The position numbers were made by a program, and so were the translations under genes. Below the pieces are notes generated by a model. The model did not search any database. It had not been told where the DNA came from and saw only the letters and a program-made list of their open reading frames with translations. This document shows, one piece after another, positions 26,844 to 33,513 of a DNA stretch of 33,513 bases; position 1 is the first letter of the stretch; the number at the start of each line of letters is the position of its first letter. The stretch lies in assembly GCA_014304875.1 (NCBI GenBank), contig JACRUD010000172.1:1-33513 (forward strand), in the 5' to 3' direction. The stretch is from Vulcanimicrobiota bacterium. Lineage in GTDB: Bacteria; Vulcanimicrobiota; Vulcanimicrobiia; Eremiobacterales; Eremiobacteraceae.

Positions 26844-27122
26844 TCAACCGCGCGGCTGCCCGCTGAAACCGGGAAGCTGCGGCTCGGTGCCGTCGTCCGA
26901 AGCAACCGCCTCAGCGAGTTCGTCTCTTGATTTGGCGTCGTCGGGCGGACGCGCATCGTCGGTTGAAGCCGCTCGCTCCATCTCCACCATGAATGACTGG
27001 GTCGTCGACTGTAACTTCCTCATCGCTTCGCCGACCTGGCGCGCTATTTTGGGCATCTGCTCCGGACCGAAAAGCAACAGCGCCACGACGAACACGATGG
27101 CCGTGTCCGACGGGCTCAGCAT
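26844..27122 (-). CDS. tatA: Sec-independent translocase TatA/TatB family protein
   Basis: VFVVALLLFGPEQMPKIARQVGEAMRKLQSTTQSFMVEM, TatA/B hinge FGPE and amphipathic helix. Confidence 0.9.
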   Translation of the reverse strand: MLSPSDTAIVFVVALLLFGPEQMPKIARQVGEAMRKLQSTTQSFMVEMERAASTDDARPPDDAKSRDELAEAVASDDGTEPQLPGFSGQPRG

Positions 27123-27148
27123 GGATTTGCCATCGTAGGCTCTAACTT

Positions 27149-27697
27149 TTGGTCAAGGCGTTCCGTTCGTCCTCGTCGGCGCGCGGAAGTTGGGTCGAAC
27201 TGGGCCGCGAGGCGCTCTTGAAAATCATCTACACGAGAGGGCAGCGTGAGGAGCCACTGGCTTCTCTGCCTGCCCTTAAGAAGATATTGGCGAGGTTTAT
27301 CGGCCATCACGTCTTTTACGAGATGTCGGCTCGCCGAAAGCATTCGCAGCAGCATTATTCCATAAAGAACTCGTTTTCCGTCGGCGACGTGGAGGTCAAA
27401 GGAGCGGGCGAACTCGTGGTGACGATCTACGACGCCAACAACCCCGCCCACTCGATCGAAATCATCAATCCGCATGCCATGCGAGTCTATGACGACAATC
27501 CCGGCAAGAGTTTCGCGGTGGCTTTTTATGCCGATGAAGCCTGTGATTTCGATGTGCGCTACTACCTTCGGGACGAGGGGGAAGATGAAAAGTCTTCCAA
27601 GCGAACGGCGCTGGAACGCATCACCCTTCCGCAGCTGTTCGAGTACCTGCAGAACATCACCGATCGCGACGTCGTAGAAGTCACTTCCAAAACTTGA
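27149..27697 (+). CDS. Protein of unknown function
   Basis: Long ORF (182 aa from TTG), no frame competition of recognisable protein; RFIGHHVFYEMSARRKHSQQHYSIKNSFSVGDVEVKGAGELVVTIYDANNPAHSIEIINPHAMRVYDDNPGKSFAVAFYADEACDFDVRYYLRDEG; family not recognised. Confidence 0.65.
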   Translation: MVKAFRSSSSARGSWVELGREALLKIIYTRGQREEPLASLPALKKILARFIGHHVFYEMSARRKHSQQHYSIKNSFSVGDVEVKGAGELVVTIYDANNPAHSIEIINPHAMRVYDDNPGKSFAVAFYADEACDFDVRYYLRDEGEDEKSSKRTALERITLPQLFEYLQNITDRDVVEVTSKT

Positions 27698-28130
27698 GCC
27701 GCTTGGCAAGAGCGCCCGCGTCGCTTTCGAGCCGGGCCGCCAGCCGAAGCTCGCGGACGCTTTCGCCTAAACGGCCGAGACGCCGGTACACGACGCCGAG
27801 ATTGTGATGCGCGGACGCGTGATTCTCGTCGATTCTTATGGCTGCGCGATAGCGCGCTTGAGCCTCATCAAGACGACCCTCGCACAGGGCGAGATTCCCC
27901 AAGTTGACGATGGCGGCGGTGCATCGTGCATCGCGCTCCAGCGCTGCTGAAAAGTCGGCCTCGGCAGCAGCGAGGTCATCGATGCGGACCCTGCACACGC
28001 CGCGCTTGGAAAGCGCCGCCGCAGGCTGGTCGCCGACTGCAACCGCCTGCGTAAACCGCCGCATCGCGTCCAGGTAATCTCCGCGCTCGAACGCGGCCAG
28101 GCCTAATAAGTATGGTGAACGCTCGGGCAC
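27681..28130 (-). CDS. TPR-repeat protein
   Basis: ALSKRGVCRVRIDDLAAAEADFSAALERDARCTAAIVNLGNLALCEGRLDEAQARYRAAIRIDENHASAHHNLGVVYRRLGRLGESVRELRLAARL. Confidence 0.88.
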   Translation of the reverse strand: MPERSPYLLGLAAFERGDYLDAMRRFTQAVAVGDQPAAALSKRGVCRVRIDDLAAAEADFSAALERDARCTAAIVNLGNLALCEGRLDEAQARYRAAIRIDENHASAHHNLGVVYRRLGRLGESVRELRLAARLESDAGALAKRLKFWK

Positions 28131-28147
28131 AGCGAAAGGTCCCGTCC

Positions 28148-28852
28148 ATGCGCATCGACATCATCACGCTGTTCCCGAAGTTCTTTGCGCCCATTTTCGA
28201 GGGCAGCATCATCGGCAGAGCGCAAAACCGCGGCTTAGCGCGCATCGCGGTTCACGACCTACGGGACTTTATACCTGCTGGACGTCGCGCAGACGATGCT
28301 CCCTACGGCGGCGGATCCGGCATGGTGCTGAGGCTCGAACCGGTGGTCGGCGCACTCGAAATGCTGCTTGGCCCGGACCTCGCCCTGCCGCCAGGGTGCA
28401 AGATCATCGTCCCGTCACCTGCCGGACGCCCCTTCGACCATGCCTCGGCCTGCCGGCTGGCGTCCCATGCGTGGCTGATCGTCGTGTGCGGCCACTACGA
28501 GGGCATCGACGAGCGGCTTTTCAAGCTGGTCGCCGCGACGGAACTGTCGCTGGGCGATTTCGTCTTGACCGGCGGCGAGATACCGGCGCTGGCCTTTGTG
28601 GACGCTTGCGTTCGAATGCTGCCTGAGGCCATCGCTGCGCAAAGCGCCGAGAACGACTCCTTCAGCGCGGGCGCTTTGGATTGGCCCCACTACACGAGGC
28701 CGTCCGAGTTTCGAGGCCTTCGTGTCCCGGATATTCTCCTTAGCGGGGACCACACGCGCATCGACCGTTGGCGGCGCAGACAAGCGAGGATGAGGACTGC
28801 CCGAAGGCGGCCCGATCTGCTTGCGGACCAGGTCGCTCGCGAATCCAAATAA
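28148..28852 (+). CDS. trmD: tRNA (guanine-N1)-methyltransferase
   Basis: MRIDIITLFPKFFAPIFEGSIIGRAQNRGL...LRDF...DDAPYGGGSGMVLRLEPV...CGHYEGIDERL...SLGDFVLTGGEIPAL...WPHYTRPSEF. Confidence 0.98.
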   Translation: MRIDIITLFPKFFAPIFEGSIIGRAQNRGLARIAVHDLRDFIPAGRRADDAPYGGGSGMVLRLEPVVGALEMLLGPDLALPPGCKIIVPSPAGRPFDHASACRLASHAWLIVVCGHYEGIDERLFKLVAATELSLGDFVLTGGEIPALAFVDACVRMLPEAIAAQSAENDSFSAGALDWPHYTRPSEFRGLRVPDILLSGDHTRIDRWRRRQARMRTARRRPDLLADQVARESK

Positions 28853-28861
28853 GCTCCCGCC

Positions 28862-28891
28862 TTGCTCGGTCGCTTTCCCCTGTGCTATACT
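28862..28891 (+). promoter_or_regulatory. Putative sigma70-type promoter for rplS
   Basis: TTGCTC (28862-28867), 18-nt spacer, TATACT (28886-28891), about 91 nt before rplS ATG. Confidence 0.6.
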
Positions 28892-28914
28892 TTGATTCGT
28901 TTGTAGCGAACACA

Positions 28915-28960
28915 GTGACTGCGGCGTCACCACGACCGAGGCGACGCTTTTTTACGCAGT
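28915..28960 (+). promoter_or_regulatory. Putative attenuator / r-protein leader of rplS
   Basis: Terminator-like stem GCGTCACC/GGCGACGC (28924-28931 with 28940-28947; one A-C mismatch) followed by six T; alternative hairpin GTGAC(TGCGGC)GTCAC (28915-28930) uses the same bases; outer stem ACTGCG/CGCAGT (28918-28923 with 28955-28960). Confidence 0.55.
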
Positions 28961-28981
28961 TTTGCGAGGATTAGGGTTTAC

Positions 28982-29329
28982 ATGGACATGGCAAGCGTCG
29001 TGGGCGTCGAGCAACTCCGCAAACGCGCCTCCGATTTCAACGCCGGCGATACGGTACGCGTCCACTCGCGCGTGACCGAAGGAAACAAAGAGCGCATTCA
29101 GATCTTCGAGGGCGTCGTCATCGAACGAAAGAACGGCGGCCTTTCCGAAAGTTTTACCGTGCGCCGCATCGCGCACGGCATCGGGGTCGAACGATCCTTT
29201 CTGCTGCATTCTCCGCGGGTCGAGAAGATCGACGTCATGCGGCGCGGACTCGTCAGGCGTGCCAAGCTCTTCTATCTGCAAAGCCGGATCGGAAGCAAAG
29301 CGACGCGCATCAAGGAAAAAAAGAAATAG
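28982..29329 (+). CDS. rplS: 50S ribosomal protein L19
   Basis: [96 protein letters not shown]. Confidence 0.98.
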   Translation: MDMASVVGVEQLRKRASDFNAGDTVRVHSRVTEGNKERIQIFEGVVIERKNGGLSESFTVRRIAHGIGVERSFLLHSPRVEKIDVMRRGLVRRAKLFYLQSRIGSKATRIKEKKK

Positions 29330-29339
29330 CCGCTGACGG

Positions 29340-30029
29340 ATGAGTCCCTACGTCCTGGGCGCCATACTCGGCATCCTCATCGTCGCACGGGTCGTCATCG
29401 CGGTGGCTCCGGTCGCGGTTTCCGACGAGAAGCAGCGCGGCATCGTGCGAGAATACCTCGATGCTTTTATCATCGCAGGAGTGGTGGCTCTCGTTCTGAT
29501 GCACTTCGTCGTGAGAACATTTTGGATTCCGTCGGCGTCTATGGAGCCGACGCTCAAGATCGATGACGTGCTGCTGGCCAACGAGCTGCAATATCGCCTC
29601 GGCTCACCGCAGGACGGCCAAGTCGCAGTCTTCATCCCGCCCCCGCAGTTGGGAACCACCGACTTCATCAAGCGCGTCATGGCCGGCCCTGGAGATACGC
29701 TTCGCATCCATAGCGGAGTCGTCTATCGCAACGGCAAGGCCCTGAGCGAACCCTATCTTCCTGCCGACCAGCGTCCCACATATGAGCTGGAGATAAAAAA
29801 CTACACACTCGTCGTCGACAACGTGCCGCTCGATACCCAGGCGAGCATCCCGCCTAAAAACCTCTGGCAGGCTCCGAACCGCGTGCCCAACGGATACTAC
29901 ATCATGCTTGGCGATAATCGCAACGATTCAGACGACAGCCATCTGTGGGGGTTTTTGAGCCGGGATGGTTTCGTCGGGCATGCGTTCTTGCTCTTCTGGC
30001 CTCCGCAGCACGCGCGCATTCTTCGCTAA
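29340..30029 (+). CDS. lepB: Signal peptidase I
   Basis: FWIPSASMEPTLKIDDVLLANE, FIKRVMAGPGDTLRI, MLGDNRNDSDDSHLWGFL; catalytic Ser and Lys both present. Confidence 0.96.
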   Translation: MSPYVLGAILGILIVARVVIAVAPVAVSDEKQRGIVREYLDAFIIAGVVALVLMHFVVRTFWIPSASMEPTLKIDDVLLANELQYRLGSPQDGQVAVFIPPPQLGTTDFIKRVMAGPGDTLRIHSGVVYRNGKALSEPYLPADQRPTYELEIKNYTLVVDNVPLDTQASIPPKNLWQAPNRVPNGYYIMLGDNRNDSDDSHLWGFLSRDGFVGHAFLLFWPPQHARILR

Positions 30030-30088
30030 GCACGGGACCGCGATTATAGCGGGCAGGGCGCCACAGGCGCGCCACGAAGCGACGTGCA

Positions 30089-30730
30089 GTGCTGCAGGGG
30101 GAGCCCGTCTGGCATGAGACCGGCGGTTCGGCACCGAGCTGTTGGGGCGAGCTTGCCGATCATCGGGCTCGATCGCACAAAGTGCGCCGCGTCGCGATCC
30201 TCGTGGCTGAGGCTGCGGCCGCGGCCATCCTCGTGTCGGCGTTCTTCTTCCGCATCCCGCAAGTGACCGGCCGCTCCATGGAACCGGAGCTGCGAGCCGG
30301 CGATCGGGTGTTGATCGATACTCTCGCATACGACTTCAAGGTCACGGCGCCCGTCGGATCCGGCCGCAGCCTCTTGGACATTCCGCTGCGATCCATTTCT
30401 CGAGGCGACGTCGTCGCATTCATGCATGGAAGCGGAGCAGGGCGCCAGATGTTCCTAAAACGGGTCGTCGGGACCGCGGGCGATCTCGTCTCTTTCTCGC
30501 GCGGAATCGTGTTCGTCAACGGCCGGGCGTTTCAGGCCGGCTCGGCTGCCTTAAGGGGTTCGCGGGATCTAAGCTCATTGCGGGTCTCGAATCGATCGCT
30601 GTACTTGCTCGGCGACAACCTCGCGCAATCGGAGGACTCACGCGCCTTTGGCCCCGTGCCGGAGTCAGCCGTCATCGGGCGCGCCTCCCTGCTCGTCTCG
30701 CCGCCGCGCAATGTCAAGATCGTCTTCTAA
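30089..30730 (+). CDS. Signal peptidase I (second, divergent copy)
   Basis: VTGRSMEPELRAGDRVLIDT, FLKRVVGTAGDLVSF, YLLGDNLAQSEDSRAFGPV; catalytic Ser and Lys present. Start uncertain. Confidence 0.9.
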   Translation: MLQGEPVWHETGGSAPSCWGELADHRARSHKVRRVAILVAEAAAAAILVSAFFFRIPQVTGRSMEPELRAGDRVLIDTLAYDFKVTAPVGSGRSLLDIPLRSISRGDVVAFMHGSGAGRQMFLKRVVGTAGDLVSFSRGIVFVNGRAFQAGSAALRGSRDLSSLRVSNRSLYLLGDNLAQSEDSRAFGPVPESAVIGRASLLVSPPRNVKIVF

Positions 30731-31514
30731 AACCGCAAGTGCCGCGTCTTGGTTCCCCGGACACATGGCGGCCGGCTTGCGCGCGCTCGAGGGGATCGCC
30801 GACCTCATCGACATCTTCATCGAAGTGCGCGACGCCCGCATTCCGGCGGCGACGGACGTCGCTGCGTCGCGCGCAAAACTTCGGTCGAAGCCGGTCTTCA
30901 TCGTCTTAAATCGAGCGGACCTGGCCGATGCGAAAGCGACCGCGGCTTGGCTCGCGCACCTGCGCGCCGTGGGCAAATCGGCGTTCGCAGGAGTCGGCAA
31001 GGAGCCGAGCTCGCTCAACCGCTTGCGGTCTGCTTTGCTCTCACAAGGTCGCCGGGGAAAGCGCTTGCGCCTGGCCGTTGTCGGCGCGCCCAATGCCGGC
31101 AAATCATCCGTCATCAACGCTCTGGCACGGCAAAAACGCGCAGTCGTTCGTGATCAGCCCGGCGTCACGCGCAAATTGGAATGGCGTCAGCTTGGACTCG
31201 ACGCGGATATTTTGGATACGCCCGGCGTCTTGAGCCCGCGCATCGATAGCGCGGACGCGGCATGGCAGCTAGCGCTCTGCGGAATCTTACCGGAAAAGGC
31301 CTTCGATCCCGAAGAAGTCGCCGAGCGGTTTTGCCGCTGGTCTGGGTGCCTCGCCTCGGCCCTCGACGTCGACGCATTTGCGGCGCGGCGGGGGAGGCTC
31401 CGGCGAGGCGGCGAACTTGACCGCGCCGCTGCGGCGCGCTCGCTGATCGCGGCTTTTCGGACTGGGGCGCTGGGCCGCATGACATTCGAACGACCGCAGA
31501 GCGCACCGGCGTGA
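30711..31514 (+). CDS. rbgA: Ribosome biogenesis GTPase (RbgA/YlqF)
   Basis: ASWFPGHMAAGLRALEGIADLIDIFIEVRDARIPAAT, circularly permuted GTPase NRAD ... GAPNAGKSSVINAL ... DTPG; ATG at 30711. Confidence 0.95.
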   Translation: MSRSSSKTASAASWFPGHMAAGLRALEGIADLIDIFIEVRDARIPAATDVAASRAKLRSKPVFIVLNRADLADAKATAAWLAHLRAVGKSAFAGVGKEPSSLNRLRSALLSQGRRGKRLRLAVVGAPNAGKSSVINALARQKRAVVRDQPGVTRKLEWRQLGLDADILDTPGVLSPRIDSADAAWQLALCGILPEKAFDPEEVAERFCRWSGCLASALDVDAFAARRGRLRRGGELDRAAAARSLIAAFRTGALGRMTFERPQSAPA

Positions 31515-32170
31515 CGCCGAGAGAACGGCGTCGCTTGCGCCGCCTGCACAGCTTCGAACGCGCCGCCTGGGACGGCGGCGCTCAATACATCTGCGGGGTC
31601 GACGAGGTGGGTCGCGGACCGCTCGCCGGGCCCGTCGCCGCCTGCGCCATCGTGATCGCGAAGCCGCTCCACATAGAATTTCTCAACGACAGCAAAGTCG
31701 TCACCTCGTTGCGGCGGGCGCAGCTCGCCGATTCCATCAGGAGCGACGCAATATGCTTTGCTCTTGGGTGGGCCACGCCGCAGGAGATCGACCGCGTCAA
31801 CATCTTGGCAGCCACCAAACTGGCGATGAGCCGAGCGATCGCCAGCCTTGCGCGTCCGCCTTGTCAGGTGTTCGTCGACGCCTTATCGATTCCGGATTGT
31901 CCGTATCCGCAACAAGCCATCGTCGATGGAGACGCCAAGTCGGCAGCCATCGCGGCGGCAAGCATCGTTGCCAAGGTCGCTCGCGATGCCCACATGGCGA
32001 TGCTCGACGCGCTGCACCGCGGATATGGATTCGCCCATAATAAAGGCTACGGCACTGCCGCCCATTTAGCCGCTCTTGCCAAGCACGGACCGTGCCCGGA
32101 GCACCGCCGTTCGTTTGCGCCCGTCATGGCGCCGACTCTAGCGCTGGCCTACGATGGCGATATCGTATGA
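31511..32170 (+). CDS. rnhB: Ribonuclease HII
   Basis: ICGVDEVGRGPLAGPVAACAIVI...DGDAKSAAIAAASIVAKVARDAHMAMLD...YGFAHNKGYGTAAHL. Confidence 0.97.
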   Translation: MTPRERRRLRRLHSFERAAWDGGAQYICGVDEVGRGPLAGPVAACAIVIAKPLHIEFLNDSKVVTSLRRAQLADSIRSDAICFALGWATPQEIDRVNILAATKLAMSRAIASLARPPCQVFVDALSIPDCPYPQQAIVDGDAKSAAIAAASIVAKVARDAHMAMLDALHRGYGFAHNKGYGTAAHLAALAKHGPCPEHRRSFAPVMAPTLALAYDGDIV

Positions 32171-32541
32171 ACGCCGGTTTGCGGCGGACGGCTGGCAGCG
32201 AAGGCGAACGCGCCGCCGAAGCGTTCCTGCGCGAGCGAGGGTATCACGTGCTGGAGCGCAACTTCCGTTGCCGCAGCGGTGAAGTGGATCTTATCGCCCT
32301 CGACGGCGGCACTCTGGTGTTCGTCGAAGTAAAAACGAGACGCTCCCTCAAGCGGGGTGCACCCATCGAGGCCGTCACGCCGCTGAAGCAAGCCAGGGTG
32401 AGGAAGGCCGCCCAAGAGTACCTCGCATATTCCGGGCAAGTCTTCGGCAGAATCCGTTTCGACGTCATTGCGGTGATGAAAGCCGCGCGCAGCAACGAAA
32501 TCACGCACTTGAAGTCCGCTTTCACCACGCCCATGGAATGA
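32167..32541 (+). CDS. yraN: YraN-family (UPF0102) endonuclease-fold protein
   Basis: GSEGERAAEAFLRERGYHVLERNFRCRSGEVDLIALDGGTLVFVEVKTRR; ATGA overlap with rnhB stop. Confidence 0.94.
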   Translation: MNAGLRRTAGSEGERAAEAFLRERGYHVLERNFRCRSGEVDLIALDGGTLVFVEVKTRRSLKRGAPIEAVTPLKQARVRKAAQEYLAYSGQVFGRIRFDVIAVMKAARSNEITHLKSAFTTPME

Positions 32542-33513
32542 ACGTCGTGCCGGACCGCATCCTGGCCAACCGCTACCGTATCGTGGAGCGGATCGGCAAG
32601 GGCGGCATGGGAGATATCTTCCTAGCCGTGGATCACGTCCTAGAACGCGAAGTGGCCGTGAAGATCTTGACCGACACATCGGATGAGGTCAGCCGGCGCT
32701 TTCTCATCGAAGCGCGCTCGATGGCGCGGCTCAATCACCCGAACATCGTCGCAGTGTACGACGTCGGCGTAGACCGTGAGGTTTCGTATATCATCTTGGA
32801 GCACGTCAGCGGCAGCGCCATGGCCAACCTCGATCTCGGCGGCATCAGCCTCGACGACGCCGTCGGTTTGACGATTCAACTGCTGCAGGCCTTGCGCTAC
32901 GCCCACGATCGCGGGGTTCTCCATCGCGACATAAAGCCGGGCAATATCATGTTGACGGACGATCTGACGCTTAAGGTCATGGACTTCGGTCTGGCCCGGC
33001 GGCTTTCGGATGCGACCAATTCCTCGCAAAGCGGTGAGATCGTCGGGACGGTCGCGTACCTACCGCCCGAGCGATTCTTGGGAAAGCCCGGCGATCGCAC
33101 GGCCGACCTCTATTCGGTTGGCGTCGTGCTCTACGAATTGCTGTGCGGGAGGCTGCCCTTTCGCGACGATTCCGCTGATTTGGTCGCGATCATGTCCGCG
33201 CACATCAACGAGTCGCCGGCGCCCCCGCGCCGGTTCAATCCTGCTATCCCGGTCGGTTTGAACGACGCCGTCATGAGGTTGCTGCACGCAGATCCCGCGC
33301 AGCGCTATCCGGACGCAGCGTCCGCGATCGACCGTCTTGAAGCTGAACGGCTGGTTTGGCAAACCGCTTCAGCGCGCTTGGACCGAGGCGGCACGAAAGC
33401 GCCCCTAGAACACTCCGTGCCCGGTGGCCAAGAGCGAGCGCGCAGGGCCTTTGCCCAAGCATTGACGTTCGTCGTCGCCGGCATGGTGGACTCGCGACGG
33501 CATGACCTAGCAG
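32538..33513 (+). CDS. Serine/threonine protein kinase (truncated at window end)
   Basis: MNVVPDRILANRYRIVERIGKGGMGDIFLAVDHVLEREVAVKIL...GVLHRDIKPGNIMLTDDLTLKVMDFGLARRL...GTVAYLPPER...DLYSVGVVLYELLCGRLPF; starts by ATGA overlap with yraN and stays open to 33513. Confidence 0.95.
   Translation, partial: MNVVPDRILANRYRIVERIGKGGMGDIFLAVDHVLEREVAVKILTDTSDEVSRRFLIEARSMARLNHPNIVAVYDVGVDREVSYIILEHVSGSAMANLDLGGISLDDAVGLTIQLLQALRYAHDRGVLHRDIKPGNIMLTDDLTLKVMDFGLARRLSDATNSSQSGEIVGTVAYLPPERFLGKPGDRTADLYSVGVVLYELLCGRLPFRDDSADLVAIMSAHINESPAPPRRFNPAIPVGLNDAVMRLLHADPAQRYPDAASAIDRLEAERLVWQTASARLDRGGTKAPLEHSVPGGQERARRAFAQALTFVVAGMVDSRRHDLA

Overview
This is a gene-dense, high-GC bacterial chromosomal window. 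I saw no phage, IS element, CRISPR array or rRNA. Gene neighbourhoods, in order: (i) 1-2.9 kb: a divergent block with LCP-like fragment/rsfS/yqeK/rimI on minus and tsaE/tsaB on plus. (ii) 3.0-9.2 kb: gyrA, trxA, selA, selB. (iii) 9.3-16.5 kb: a two-lobed secreted aspartic-protease-like protein, an acyl-CoA desaturase, a tRNA-Sec (selC, 12350-12440, folded by hand), a GNAT, PilZ and Tim44-like/zinc-ribbon genes, a frameshifted endonuclease IV (nfo), scpB/scpA. (iv) 16.6-21.4 kb: NUDIX and a complete glycine cleavage system gcvT-gcvH-gcvPA-gcvPB. (v) 21.4-23.8 kb: a PAS-like/LuxR regulator divergent from two tandem NarL-type regulators whose receiver domains lack the usual acidic pair. (vi) 23.8-27.1 kb: speD/speE, rplU-prp without rpmA, a lytic transglycosylase, tatA. 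(vii) 27.1-33.5 kb: an unknown protein, a TPR protein, trmD, rplS, two signal peptidases, rbgA, rnhB, yraN and a truncated Ser/Thr kinase. The strongest items for follow-up are a possible transcription-attenuation leader upstream of rplS with mutually exclusive hairpins, the single-base frameshift in nfo, prp without adjacent rpmA, the degenerate paralogous response regulators with a structured intergenic region, and the compact selA-selB-selC locus. No wholly new multi-gene system can be claimed from sequence alone.
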